Source: an uncultured Lachnospiraceae bacterium (GTDB taxonomy: Bacteria; Bacillota; Clostridia; Lachnospirales; Lachnospiraceae). Taken from it: a stretch of DNA of 37,463 nt. Of this stretch, positions 15,480 to 24,570 are shown one piece after another. The notes below the pieces were generated by a model. The model was not told the origin of the DNA. It searched no databases and worked only from the letters and a program-made list of their open reading frames with translations. The stretch is taken from the NCBI GenBank assembly GCA_905233955.1, contig CAJOFQ010000011.1, positions 1-37,463 on the forward strand, written 5' to 3'. Within the stretch, counting starts at the first letter, position 1. Each line of letters starts with the position of its first letter. A program made the translations under genes and the position numbers.

Positions 15480-16627
15480 TGAGTTCGATTTATGACCTGA
15501 AAGTATATATTAATCAACAGCAGGGCAGCATCCTTGAGTTTGATCCCAAAAACCACAGCTATACAATAGAGGTTCCCAGGGATTGCTTTGCCCTCAGGCT
15601 CCATGTGGATTATGACCCGGCGTACTATATCAGAATCACTGCCGATCACGATGCCGGTCGTTTTCAGACAGAGGATCTGGATCCTGCAATGGGAGATTAT
15701 CTGGCAGGAACTGAAGTCCCTTTTTACGAATATTATGACGGTTATCTGCTTCGTCTTGACAAGCGAAGGTCAGCGTTAAGATGCGATCTGGACATGAATA
15801 TCAGTGTCGAGGCAGGGTCATATGAGCTGGGCAGCGAAAGCTGGCAGATCAGGCTTATTAGAAGGGCAGACACTGCGACCATGGATCTTTTTACCATGGA
15901 TTCATTTTGGGATGATGAATATAATGTCAGGGTACCTTATGCGCTTTATGTTCCAACAGATTACGATCCTGACAAGAAATACCCGGTAGTTATCGGTCTT
16001 CACGGAACGGGTGAGATGATAGAACCCCTGGAGGCGATGCTGGAAAAAATGGAACTGGGTACAGCCTGGGCCAGGGATTCCGAGCAGGGACACAACCAGT
16101 GCATAGTTTTGATACCACAGTGCATCCAGCATTATGATGAGGAGGACAACTGGGTATCGCTGGTTCAGTTTATTCACGGGCATTCCAATTCACCCTTCTG
16201 GCCCCTTCCGCAGCTTAAGGCGGTGTGGAATCTGCTTAACATGTTAAAATCCAGGTACAGCATAGACGATAAAAGGGTGTATCTTACAGGTATGTCCTCC
16301 GGAGGCTTTGCATGTTATGTTATGGCTATGGATCATCCAGGCGCTTTTGCGGCAATTGTGCCGATTAGCTGTGCTGCCAATCCTGAGCGGATCAGTGAGC
16401 TTAAGGGTGTACCCATGTGGATATTCCATTCTGATGACGATCCGCTTATAGTTCCGGAATGGTCGCTTAATCCGACATTACAGAATTTAAGCAATGCAGG
16501 TGTAGAGTATCGTCTTACCAGATATCCTGCCAAGCAGGTGTTCTGGCAGTCGGGGCATTTTGCCTGGGAGGTTTGTTACCACGACAAGGAAATGAGGGAC
16601 TGGCTTTTTGCTCAAAAGCTGTCTTGA
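15479..16627 (+). CDS. Alpha/beta-hydrolase (esterase/depolymerase-like), cytosolic
   Basis: 382 residues with no signal peptide. An N-terminal beta-rich region (about 1-145) of no recognised family precedes an alpha/beta-hydrolase domain (about 148-380). It starts VRVPYALYVPTDYDP, has an oxyanion-type HGTG at 175-178 and the nucleophile elbow GMSSGG with S273. The probable acid is D321 in DDDPLIVP and the histidine is H360 in SGHFAWE. This pattern is seen in feruloyl-esterase and PHB-depolymerase-like enzymes, which are usually secreted; here the enzyme should stay inside the cell. GAGGAG precedes the start. Its place before the condensation, ACP and ligase genes suggests it releases or edits an acyl product. 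The substrate is unknown. Confidence 0.85.
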   Translation: MSSIYDLKVYINQQQGSILEFDPKNHSYTIEVPRDCFALRLHVDYDPAYYIRITADHDAGRFQTEDLDPAMGDYLAGTEVPFYEYYDGYLLRLDKRRSALRCDLDMNISVEAGSYELGSESWQIRLIRRADTATMDLFTMDSFWDDEYNVRVPYALYVPTDYDPDKKYPVVIGLHGTGEMIEPLEAMLEKMELGTAWARDSEQGHNQCIVLIPQCIQHYDEEDNWVSLVQFIHGHSNSPFWPLPQLKAVWNLLNMLKSRYSIDDKRVYLTGMSSGGFACYVMAMDHPGAFAAIVPISCAANPERISELKGVPMWIFHSDDDPLIVPEWSLNPTLQNLSNAGVEYRLTRYPAKQVFWQSGHFAWEVCYHDKEMRDWLFAQKLS

Positions 16628-16657
16628 TTATTGACATCAAAAAAGGGGGGATACTTT

Positions 16658-18049
16658 ATGGCACAGCAATTATATCCTTTGAGTATTGGCCAGCAGGTTC
16701 AATATCTTCCGATAAAGAAGACAGGAAAGCAGGGCTACGCTAATATCTGTGTTTTTGCCGGAATCCGGGGACCGATTGATTTTGGACTTTTAAAGCACGC
16801 CATTCAGGATGAGATAGCAAGAGCCGATTGCCTTCGTATCAGGTTTACTGCTCCTGACGAGAACGGCGATATCATGCAGTATATTGTGCCACATGATCCC
16901 AGGGACATACCGTTTTTGGATCTGTCATATATGTCCATGGCAGAGGCGGACGCCTATCTGCAGGAGATGTCATACAAGGAATTTAACGGACATGACATTC
17001 CCATGGTGGAATTTACCATGGTAGCCCTTCCGGAGGGCTTTAACGGTACCTATATTCATATTGACCACAGACTTACTGATTCATCAGGATTAATAGTCAA
17101 TGTCAATGACACTATGGAGATATACTGCCATTATCGCTTTGGTTCGCCTTATCCCCAGCCTCTGGCATCCTTTGTGGATGTATTGCAGAAGGATCTGAAA
17201 AAAGCCTCCAATACCAAGCGTCAGGAGAAGGATGAGAAATTCTGGCGTGAGATGCTTGAGCGTGACGGAGAGCCTATTTATTCCGATGTACAGGGTATAG
17301 GCGTACTCCAGGAGAGCCGCAAGGCTCATGGTGACAAAACTCTCAGGGCAGCAGATCTGGAGATGAAAGACAGGTCTTTGGGTGTAGCGAATTTCAAGCT
17401 GGAGCCCGAGCCCACACAGGCGATGGCGGATTTCTGTCTGAACCATAATATTTCCATGAATAATTTAATCCTGCTTGCCATGCGTACATATCTGTCCAAG
17501 ATGAACGGTGGTCAGCAGGATATCACCATCAGGAACTATATTTCCAGGCGTTCCACACATGATGAGTGGACCAGCGGCAGCAGCAGAACTTTTTCATATC
17601 CCTGCCGTACCATTATTTCTCCTGATACAGAATTTTTGGATGCAGCTTATGAGGTTCAAAGCTTCCAGAACAGCGTGTATATGCATTCTAATTTTGATCC
17701 GGTGAGGGTGGATGAGATAATTAAGGAATTGTATCCTACGCCTGATAACACTACATATATCAGTATGTCGCTGACCTATCAGCCCATGCCGGTGCGTATG
17801 CAGAACGAACATCTGGCAGGCTATGAGATCCGCACTACATGGTATCCCAAGCTCGTATCTTCCAAGAAGATTTATCTTACTGTTACCCACAGCCCGACAG
17901 ATGGTGGTCTGGTATTTACCTTCCACTATCAGAAGGCGTCTCTTACACAGAAGGATATTGAGCTGGTTTATTATTACATGATGAAGATTCTTTTCCGGGG
18001 AATAGACGAACCGGATCTTACAATTGGGGAAATGATATTAACACTGTAA
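16658..18049 (+). CDS. Stand-alone condensation-domain-like acyltransferase
   Basis: 463 residues from ATG 16658, chosen because AAGGGGGG lies seven bases upstream; the in-frame TTG at 16631 has no such site. The sequence matches an NRPS condensation / acyltransferase fold: FAGIRGPIDFGLLKHAI then LRIRF (about 33-63), the active-site motif IDHRLTDSSG with H137 and D141 (the second H and the D of HHxxxDG; the first H is D136), and a C-terminal lobe with ISRRSTHDEW and SYPCRTI. Condensation domains join an acyl thioester on a carrier protein to an amine or alcohol. As H137 is kept, catalysis is plausible. The ACP gene follows 25 bases downstream and is the probable donor. The acceptor is unknown. 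Confidence 0.82.
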   Translation: MAQQLYPLSIGQQVQYLPIKKTGKQGYANICVFAGIRGPIDFGLLKHAIQDEIARADCLRIRFTAPDENGDIMQYIVPHDPRDIPFLDLSYMSMAEADAYLQEMSYKEFNGHDIPMVEFTMVALPEGFNGTYIHIDHRLTDSSGLIVNVNDTMEIYCHYRFGSPYPQPLASFVDVLQKDLKKASNTKRQEKDEKFWREMLERDGEPIYSDVQGIGVLQESRKAHGDKTLRAADLEMKDRSLGVANFKLEPEPTQAMADFCLNHNISMNNLILLAMRTYLSKMNGGQQDITIRNYISRRSTHDEWTSGSSRTFSYPCRTIISPDTEFLDAAYEVQSFQNSVYMHSNFDPVRVDEIIKELYPTPDNTTYISMSLTYQPMPVRMQNEHLAGYEIRTTWYPKLVSSKKIYLTVTHSPTDGGLVFTFHYQKASLTQKDIELVYYYMMKILFRGIDEPDLTIGEMILTL

Positions 18050-18074
18050 AAAAGTGTATTAAGAGGAGGTAAAA

Positions 18075-18317
18075 ATGAGCGAGAAGCAAAAAGAAGATTT
18101 TCTGGCAATGGTGGCAGAATACAGCGATTTCGAGGTGGAAGAGATCACAATGGACATGCGTTTCAGAGAGGATCTCGGATTCAATTCACTGAATTTCATG
18201 ACTTATCTTGGAGATCTGGAGGATGTATTTGATATTGAGATCGACAGCGATGAAGTTATGAATCTTTCTACTGTGGGTGATGCCTTAAAATACGCGGAGG
18301 AGCTGCTTAATCGGTAA
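18075..18317 (+). CDS. Acyl carrier protein
   Basis: An 80-residue acidic helical protein with a carrier-protein core; S38 in LGFNSLNFMTYL is the expected 4'-phosphopantetheine site (NSL instead of the usual DSL). AGGAGGT precedes the ATG. It lies between a condensation-type enzyme and an acyl-AMP ligase, so it is probably a dedicated carrier of this cluster rather than the fatty-acid-synthesis AcpP. A holo-ACP synthase must come from elsewhere in the genome. Confidence 0.93.
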   Translation: MSEKQKEDFLAMVAEYSDFEVEEITMDMRFREDLGFNSLNFMTYLGDLEDVFDIEIDSDEVMNLSTVGDALKYAEELLNR

Positions 18318-18323
18318 CATATA

Positions 18324-18342
18324 TGATACCAGGGTCAAAAGG
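18324..18342 (+). repeat. Intergenic motif copy 1 (TGATACCAGGGTCAAAAGG)
   Basis: Lies seven bases after the ACP stop. It shares TGATAC-A-GGGTCAAAA with sites at 21975, 26991 and 34923. Confidence 0.6.
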
Positions 18343-18373
18343 CCAAATCATATTATAAAGGGGGGAAGCTTCA

Positions 18374-19942
18374 ATGGAGAAAAAACACATTATTCCAACA
18401 GTCATTGAGAACAGCGCATCAGCCTTTGCCGACATACCAGCGGTGAGATGGCTGGTAAAAAAGGAACTTCATGAGAGGACATACAAGAAGCTTGACAGTG
18501 ACCGTAAAAAGGTTTGGAACGCTCTGGCAAAAAGGGGTTTTGCCGGAACACATGCATCCATTATAGGGGCAAGCTCTTATCCATGGATTGCTTCCTACAT
18601 TGGTCTGGTCAGCGGTAACGCAGTTGCAGTGCCGCTTGACATTATGCTCCCTGAAGAAGAGCTGTGTGATTTATTTAACAGATCTGATTCCGAGCTTCTT
18701 TTCATAGACCCAAAGCTCAAGGGAATGATTCCTACGATGCGCTCATCCTGCCCCAAGCTGAAGCTTGTTGTTATATTGGATGAGGGGGAGTCAGATAATG
18801 CAGATGGTGATGAGATTACATTCGCAGATCTCATCAGGGATGCTTCAGATGATCCCATTTCAGATGAATACATTCCACAGGAAGACGATGTATGTACATT
18901 TATCTATACATCCGGAACCACCGGCAAGAGCAAGGGAGTTATGCTTACCCAGCGCAACCTGTATGATGATATGGACAATGTTGTTATAACTGCCGAGCCG
19001 GGGATGGTTATGCTTTCAGTGCTTCCGATTCACCACGCTTACTGTCTGGTGATGGATTGGCTGATGGGCTTTTCCAAGGGAGCGACCCTTGCGATCAACG
19101 ATTCTTTGATGCATATGGTGCGCAACATAGGCAAATTCCAGCCGCGGATAATGCTGATGGTTCCTTTGATGATAGAAACCATCTATAAAAAGCTTGCATC
19201 ACTTGATCCTTCCATTCCGAAGCTCGAAGCCGGCAAGAGTGTGTTTGGGCCTAACCTCAAAACCATATATTCCGGCGGAGCTCATCTGGATCCATATTAT
19301 ATCGATGCAATGGCCCAGTACGGTGTTGAGATTTGTGAGGGGTATGGCATGTCAGAATGTTCACCCACCATCAGCACCAACGGCGAGCTTGGCAACAGAC
19401 CGGGCTCAGTTGGACTGCCATTAGCGAATTTTGAAGTTAAGTTTGAAAATGGCGAGCTTCTGGTACGGGGTTCATCTGTTATGAAGGGATATTATCAGAT
19501 GCCCAAGGAGACTGAAGAGGCCCTTAAGGATGGATGGATGCACACAGGAGATTTGGGTCATATAGATGAGGACGGATTCCTGTACATTACTGGCCGCGCC
19601 AAGAATCTTATTATCCTTTCAAATGGCGAGAATATTTCTCCTGAAGAAATTGAAGGGGCGCTGGCTTTGGAGCCGCTTATCGGAGAAATCGTAGTTACAG
19701 GTGAGAATAACGGACTTACAGCCAGGATATATCCTGATTATGAATTGGCAGAGCAGAAGGGCTTATCCGCCGACGAGCTTAAGGACAGTCTGCAGGAGAT
19801 TCTGGACAAATATAACAAGCGCCAGCCCTCATATCGTGCGCTTACAGGACTTGTTATCCGCAAGTATCCGTTCCTCAAGAGCTCGACTCGCAAGATCAAG
19901 CGTCCAATGGCAGAAATAGATGAGCCACCTGAGGAAGAATAG
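18374..19942 (+). CDS. Acyl-AMP ligase (fatty acyl-CoA / acyl-ACP synthetase family)
   Basis: 522 residues of the ANL superfamily, which adenylates a carboxylate and transfers it to a thiol. Visible are the P-loop TFIYTSGTTGKSKG (about 174-187), the GYGMSECSPTIS motif, the hinge region WMHTGDLGHIDEDGFLYITGR, KNLIILSNGENISPEEIE and the C-terminal lysine K507 in SSTRKIKRP (usually TGK; here TRK). The closest general resemblance is long-chain fatty acid ligases rather than NRPS adenylation domains. The adjacent ACP suggests loading onto ACP. A putative ribosome-binding site, AAGGGGGG, precedes the ATG. The 56-base gap to the ACP holds the intergenic motif. The acyl substrate cannot be read from the sequence. 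Confidence 0.9.
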   Translation: MEKKHIIPTVIENSASAFADIPAVRWLVKKELHERTYKKLDSDRKKVWNALAKRGFAGTHASIIGASSYPWIASYIGLVSGNAVAVPLDIMLPEEELCDLFNRSDSELLFIDPKLKGMIPTMRSSCPKLKLVVILDEGESDNADGDEITFADLIRDASDDPISDEYIPQEDDVCTFIYTSGTTGKSKGVMLTQRNLYDDMDNVVITAEPGMVMLSVLPIHHAYCLVMDWLMGFSKGATLAINDSLMHMVRNIGKFQPRIMLMVPLMIETIYKKLASLDPSIPKLEAGKSVFGPNLKTIYSGGAHLDPYYIDAMAQYGVEICEGYGMSECSPTISTNGELGNRPGSVGLPLANFEVKFENGELLVRGSSVMKGYYQMPKETEEALKDGWMHTGDLGHIDEDGFLYITGRAKNLIILSNGENISPEEIEGALALEPLIGEIVVTGENNGLTARIYPDYELAEQKGLSADELKDSLQEILDKYNKRQPSYRALTGLVIRKYPFLKSSTRKIKRPMAEIDEPPEEE

Positions 19943-19953
19943 AGAAACGGATC

Positions 19954-20580
19954 GTGCAAAATAAAATAAATTATAACCTCATTCTGGAAGAGACAATAGC
20001 TTCCTGTCAAAAACAGGGCATAGTGCCAGAGGTGATGCTCCACTCCTGCTGCGCGCCCTGTTCCAGCTATGTTTTGTCTCTGCTGGGAGAATATTTTCGG
20101 GTCAGGGTGTTTTACTATAATCCTAATATTTATCCGGAAGAGGAATATCGGATGCGTGCACGGGAACAGGAGAGGTTTATAGCCAAGTTTCCCACCAGAT
20201 ATCCGGTGGATTATGTAGAAGGAATTTATGACACAGACCAATTTTATGAAATGGCAAAGGGTCTGGAGGATGAGCCTGAACGGGGCGCCAGATGCCACAA
20301 ATGCTACAGGCTGAGGCTTTCTGAGACAGCAAAGCAGGCTAAAAGGGATGGCTTTGATTATTTTACGACTACTTTGTCCATATCCCCTCAGAAGGATTCA
20401 GCGGTTTTAAATGAGATTGGTCACGAAGTATCAGAAGAATACGGAATACCATATTTGTATTCCGATTTCAAAAAAAAGGATGGATACTTAAAATCCACAA
20501 AACTATCCGCCGAGTACGGTATGTATCGCCAGGATTATTGTGGATGCGTATTTTCCTATAATGAGAGGAGTTTTCGATAA
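19954..20580 (+). CDS. queH: Epoxyqueuosine reductase QueH
   Basis: 208 residues, QueH (formerly DUF208), which reduces epoxyqueuosine to queuosine in tRNA in bacteria lacking QueG. Cysteine motifs are present: CCAPC (C32, C33, C36), CHKC (C114, C117) and YCGC (C196, C198), expected to bind an iron-sulfur cluster and metal. GTG 19954 gives the family-typical N-terminus (INYNLILEE) before MLHSCCAPC; the first ATG would remove it. It lies 11 bases after the acyl ligase and directly abuts argH, so it may be co-transcribed with both but is functionally unrelated. Confidence 0.93.
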   Translation: MQNKINYNLILEETIASCQKQGIVPEVMLHSCCAPCSSYVLSLLGEYFRVRVFYYNPNIYPEEEYRMRAREQERFIAKFPTRYPVDYVEGIYDTDQFYEMAKGLEDEPERGARCHKCYRLRLSETAKQAKRDGFDYFTTTLSISPQKDSAVLNEIGHEVSEEYGIPYLYSDFKKKDGYLKSTKLSAEYGMYRQDYCGCVFSYNERSFR

Positions 20581-21981
20581 ATGGCGCAATTATGGGGCGG
20601 ACGCTTCGAAAAAAGTACCGATGAGGAAGTATTCGCTTTTAATGCATCAATCAATTTTGACAAAAAGCTTTTCAAAGTCGATGTCCAAGGGTCCATGGCT
20701 CACGCAGCTATGCTGTGCAAGTGCGGTATTCTTACGGAAGATGAATACCGTTCTATCAGGGAAGGTCTTGAAGGAATATTAAGGGATGTTGAATCCGGAG
20801 AGCTTTTAATAACATCGGAATACGAGGATATTCACTCATTTGTCGAGGCAGTGCTGACCGATCGTATCGGAGACCCCGGCAAAAAGCTCCACACGGGGCG
20901 CAGCCGCAATGACCAGGTGGCGCTTGATATGAGGCTTTTTACCAGAGCTGACATTGACGAGAAGGATGGTCTGCTGTATGACCTGCTTAAATGCTTGAAT
21001 TCGCTGATGCAGCAGCATATGGATACAATAATGCCCGGCTTTACTCACATGCAGAAGGCTCAGCCTACCACATTAGCTCATCATCTGGGAGCATATTTTG
21101 AAATGTTTCGCAGGGATCGTGAGAGGTTAGCCGACATAAGAAAGCGGATGAACTACTCACCGCTGGGAAGCGGAGCGTTGTGCGGTACCACCTATCCTTT
21201 GGATCGTGATATGACAGCGAGCGAGCTTGGTTTTGAAGGGATTACCAGAAACAGTATGGACGGCGTTTCAGACCGTGATTATCTGGTGGAGTATTTGACG
21301 GCGCTGTCGCTTATTATGATGCATTTGTCCAGGTTCTGTGAAGAGATTATTATATGGAACAGCGATGAATACAGATTCATTGAGTTGGACGATGCTTTTT
21401 CCACAGGATCGTCCATTATGCCCCAGAAGAAGAATCCGGATATAGCGGAGCTGGTCAGGGGCAAGACCGGCAGGGTATACGGGGCGCTTATGAGTATGCT
21501 CGTAACCATGAAATCTCTTCCGCTGGCATATAACAAGGACATGCAGGAGGACAAGGAGCTTCCATTTGATGCGATGGAGACTGTAGCGTCCTGTATCAGG
21601 CTTTTTACAGGAATGATAGAAACAGCTTCATTTTCGTCAGAGCGTATGCGAAGCAGCGCAGGCGGAGGCTTTACCAATGCCACGGATCTTGCGGATTATC
21701 TGGTTAATAAGGGTGTACCCTTCAGGGATGCTCATGGTATAGTGGGCCGTGTTGTCCTGCATTGTGTAGACAGGCAGAAAAGCATCGAGGAGCTTTCCAT
21801 TGAGGAGTTTAAAGGCTTCTGTGAGCTTATAGATGATGATGTATATGAGAATATAGCCCTGGAGAACTGTGTTAGAAGACGCATTACCAAGGGAGCGCCG
21901 TCGAAGGATGCTATGTCAGATGTAATAGCTGAGAATACGGCTTACCTGGATGTCAGTAACGAGGGGCGAAGTCCCTTTTGA
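20581..21981 (+). CDS. argH: Argininosuccinate lyase
   Basis: 466 residues, cleaving argininosuccinate to arginine and fumarate. It begins MAQLWGGRF, contains [10 protein letters not shown] (about 101-110), the [10 protein letters not shown]-like [15 protein letters not shown] and the superfamily signature [12 protein letters not shown] (about 278-289) with the catalytic serine loop. The ATG follows the queH stop with no gap; GAGAGGAG inside the end of queH supplies the ribosome-binding site. Its stop codon lies within intergenic motif copy 2. Confidence 0.97.
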   Translation: MAQLWGGRFEKSTDEEVFAFNASINFDKKLFKVDVQGSMAHAAMLCKCGILTEDEYRSIREGLEGILRDVESGELLITSEYEDIHSFVEAVLTDRIGDPGKKLHTGRSRNDQVALDMRLFTRADIDEKDGLLYDLLKCLNSLMQQHMDTIMPGFTHMQKAQPTTLAHHLGAYFEMFRRDRERLADIRKRMNYSPLGSGALCGTTYPLDRDMTASELGFEGITRNSMDGVSDRDYLVEYLTALSLIMMHLSRFCEEIIIWNSDEYRFIELDDAFSTGSSIMPQKKNPDIAELVRGKTGRVYGALMSMLVTMKSLPLAYNKDMQEDKELPFDAMETVASCIRLFTGMIETASFSSERMRSSAGGGFTNATDLADYLVNKGVPFRDAHGIVGRVVLHCVDRQKSIEELSIEEFKGFCELIDDDVYENIALENCVRRRITKGAPSKDAMSDVIAENTAYLDVSNEGRSPF

Positions 21982-21992
21982 CCCTTGTATCA
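21975..21992 (-). repeat. Intergenic motif copy 2 (TGATACAAGGGTCAAAAG on minus strand)
   Basis: The + strand reads CTTTTGACCCTTGTATCA and overlaps the argH stop codon. It is the inverse orientation of copy 1, with one mismatch in the shared core. Confidence 0.6.
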
Positions 21993-22022
21993 CATAAATG
22001 TTTTTTAGAAAGAAGAGTTATT

Positions 22023-23114
22023 ATGAGCGACAAGAAAAGACTTAAGGCAGCGGTGCTGGGAGCTACAGGTATGGTTGGACAGAGATTCATAGATATGCTG
22101 TCGGAGCATCCCTGGTTTGAGGTGACTACGGTGGCAGCCAGCCCCAGAAGTGCCGGCAAGACCTATACCGAAGCTGTGGAAGGCAGATGGAAGATGGACC
22201 GTCCCATTCCGGAAGCGATACGAAATCTTGTCCTGATGGATGTGGGAGAGGTAGAAAAGGTAGCCTCATCTGTGGATATTGTATTTTCAGCCGTGGACAT
22301 GACAAAAGAGGAAATACGCAATATCGAGGACGCTTATGCCAAAACCGAGACTCCTGTAGTATCCAACAACAGTGCTCACAGATGGACGCCGGATGTGCCA
22401 ATGGTGGTGCCGGAGATCAACCCGGGTCATCTTGAGATTATAGAGTACCAGAAGAAGAGACTTAATACAAAAAGAGGCTTTGTAGTAGTAAAGCCCAACT
22501 GCTCGATTCAGTCCTACGCTCCGGTGCTTACAGCGTGGAAGAAGTTTAAGCCTTATGAGGTCGTGGCTACAACCTATCAGGCTATATCAGGAGCAGGCAA
22601 GAACTTTGCCGAATGGCCCGAGATGAACGGCAATATTATTCCGTATATTGCCGGTGAAGAGGAAAAAAGCGAAAAGGAGCCGTTAAGGATCTGGGGCAGC
22701 ATACAGGATGGACAGATCGTTCCCGCAGACGATATAGTTATCACTAGTCAGTGCATCAGAGTTCCTATTTTGTATGGACACACAGCGGCTGTCTTTGTCA
22801 AGATGAAGGAGAAGCCTTCCAAGGAAGAGCTGATAGAAACGATGGAACAGTTCTCAGGAATCCCCCAGGAGAGGGGATTGCCCAGTGCTCCGAAGCAGAT
22901 GATACAATATCTGCATGAGGATAACAGGCCTCAGGTGGCTTTGGATGTCAATTATGAAAACGGCATGGGGATATCCGTAGGACGCTTGAGAGAAGACAGC
23001 ATTTTCGACTGGAAGTTTGTAGGGTTATCACATAACACTTTAAGGGGTGCAGCCGGCGGGGCTGTACTGTGCGCGGAGCTTTTATACGAGTTAGGCTACA
23101 TTGACCAAAAATAA
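22023..23114 (+). CDS. asd: Aspartate-semialdehyde dehydrogenase (archaeal/fungal type)
   Basis: 363 residues. It converts aspartyl phosphate to aspartate semialdehyde, for lysine, methionine, threonine and diaminopimelate synthesis. Start ATG 22023 is preceded by AAGAAGAG; the in-frame TTG at 21978 lies inside the argH end and is rejected. NADP-binding [10 protein letters not shown] is at 13-22 and the catalytic cysteine C160 is in [16 protein letters not shown] and the [12 protein letters not shown] region follow the archaeal/fungal ASADH branch rather than the E. coli type. GHTAAVFV carries the probable catalytic histidine. Confidence 0.96.
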   Translation: MSDKKRLKAAVLGATGMVGQRFIDMLSEHPWFEVTTVAASPRSAGKTYTEAVEGRWKMDRPIPEAIRNLVLMDVGEVEKVASSVDIVFSAVDMTKEEIRNIEDAYAKTETPVVSNNSAHRWTPDVPMVVPEINPGHLEIIEYQKKRLNTKRGFVVVKPNCSIQSYAPVLTAWKKFKPYEVVATTYQAISGAGKNFAEWPEMNGNIIPYIAGEEEKSEKEPLRIWGSIQDGQIVPADDIVITSQCIRVPILYGHTAAVFVKMKEKPSKEELIETMEQFSGIPQERGLPSAPKQMIQYLHEDNRPQVALDVNYENGMGISVGRLREDSIFDWKFVGLSHNTLRGAAGGAVLCAELLYELGYIDQK

Positions 23115-23135
23115 TAACTATAAGGGAAGTTTCAA

Positions 23136-24500
23136 ATGATTAAAAGAACTACCGAACTAAAAAGGCTGCAGAAGCTTTATGAAGAAAACGGCAGCAGGCT
23201 GGTACTGCTGTATGGTTCCAACAGAAGTGAAAAATCCCAGCTTATACGCGACTTCTGTAAAGGCAGGGCGTATTTCTATTATTGTGCCAGAAACGCTTCC
23301 TCTCGCAAGCAGATGGAGCTGTTGAAGCACCAGATTGAATCAGAAAACAACATCACTATTGAAGGCAGCGGGTATACAGACTGCCTTGGCGCTTTTGTCA
23401 GGTCACAGGGTTCAAAATCAGTAATTATCATTGATGAATTTGCCCGGATAGCAAGGCGGCAGCCTGAATTTTGGGATGCGGTTATAGAACTTTGCGATCC
23501 TAAAAAATCAGGTCGGGATGTTTTGGTAATTCTGGCCACGGAACAGCTTATCTGGGTCAGAAAGGATATGGACAAATCTTATTTGGGAAGAAATGTAAGA
23601 TTTGATGATCAAATATTTTTACATGATCTGTCATTTCTGGATGTGGTCAGGAATCTGCCGGATTATTCGGTGGCTGACGCCGTCGCTACATATGGTATCA
23701 TAGGCGGAGTTCCGGCCTATGTAGATTCCTGGGACGCAAAATCATCTGTCAGGGATAATGTTATCCGGATGGTGCTGGATGAACGGGGTTTCCTCTATAA
23801 GGAAGTGGAATCTCTTTTTGCGGCTGACCTGAGAGAACCGGAGGTGTATGATACGATCATGTCGTCAATGGCATTGGGACTTGAGAAGCTTAATGAGCTG
23901 CATCTTGCTACAGGATATTCCCGAGCCAAGATATCAGTATATCTTAAGAATCTGGCTGCATTGGATATAATAGAGAAGGTAGTGTCATTTGATACAGGCG
24001 GATGGGAGAACGCCAAAAAGGGCATATACCGTATCAGCAATCATTTCATGGATTTCTGGTTTCACTTTATTTATCCGCATTTGTCAGAGCTTACTATTAT
24101 TGAGCCTGAAGAATTCTATGATACATATATAGCTCCCAGGCTGGACGAATATCTGCGCAGATATTTTGTGGATGTCTGCAAGGAATATCTGGCGCTGCTT
24201 AATATGGTAGGCAAGGTTCCCATTCATATCGAAAAGCTGGGTACATGGATCGGCAAGCAGGGAACCATAGATGTAGTTGGCAGGGACTCCATCAGAAACA
24301 GTGTGGTGGGAGTTACCAATTGGGATGCTCCGATGCTTACCTATGACCGCTATGAGCAGCTCATAAGTGACATGAAGAGCGCCAGGATCAAGGCCAGTGT
24401 TATCTATCTGTTTTCTGCAAAGGACTTCGATGACAGGCTCAAAGCCCTGGAAAAGGAACCGGACTCACATGTGGTTCTGGTGGACATGACTGAATTGTAA
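23136..24500 (+). CDS. AAA/archaeal-type ATPase with DUF234-like C-terminus
   Basis: 454 residues. The N-terminal ATPase domain has an altered Walker A at 27-34 (GSNRSEKS, where related proteins have GxxxxGKT/S; the conserved glycine is E32) and Walker B SVIIIDEF (D100, E101). A winged-helix-like segment (about 255-290, LHLATGYSRAKISVYLKNLAALDIIEKV) and a C-terminal DUF234-like nuclease-fold region (from about 320, with ISNHFMDFWFHFIYP) follow. Family members are poorly characterised; suggested roles include DNA-associated ATPase or mobile-element/defence functions. Here it sits between metabolic genes with no mobile-element signs. It is preceded by AAGGGAAG, 21 bases after asd. Confidence 0.8.
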   Translation: MIKRTTELKRLQKLYEENGSRLVLLYGSNRSEKSQLIRDFCKGRAYFYYCARNASSRKQMELLKHQIESENNITIEGSGYTDCLGAFVRSQGSKSVIIIDEFARIARRQPEFWDAVIELCDPKKSGRDVLVILATEQLIWVRKDMDKSYLGRNVRFDDQIFLHDLSFLDVVRNLPDYSVADAVATYGIIGGVPAYVDSWDAKSSVRDNVIRMVLDERGFLYKEVESLFAADLREPEVYDTIMSSMALGLEKLNELHLATGYSRAKISVYLKNLAALDIIEKVVSFDTGGWENAKKGIYRISNHFMDFWFHFIYPHLSELTIIEPEEFYDTYIAPRLDEYLRRYFVDVCKEYLALLNMVGKVPIHIEKLGTWIGKQGTIDVVGRDSIRNSVVGVTNWDAPMLTYDRYEQLISDMKSARIKASVIYLFSAKDFDDRLKALEKEPDSHVVLVDMTEL

Positions 24501-24503
24501 AGC

Positions 24504-24532
24504 TTGCGATTTGAAGCCTGCTATGGTATACT
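24504..24532 (+). promoter_or_regulatory. Promoter of the amino-acid ABC transporter
   Basis: TTGCGA (24504-24509), a 17-base spacer and TATACT (24527-24532) lie about 38 bases before the substrate-binding protein start. Confidence 0.6.
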
Positions 24533-24570
24533 GTCGCAGTTGTGGAGTTAGCAAACAGGAGGGATAATTC

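Noticed and set aside
16631-16657. Upstream TTG start for the condensation-like gene
   Set aside because: ATG 16658 has AAGGGGGG at the right distance; the TTG has no such site and would translate the ribosome-binding site itself.
23136-24500. Defence or mobile-element island around the AAA ATPase
   Set aside because: Neighbours are housekeeping genes with similar composition; no integrase, attachment repeats, transposase or nuclease genes were seen.
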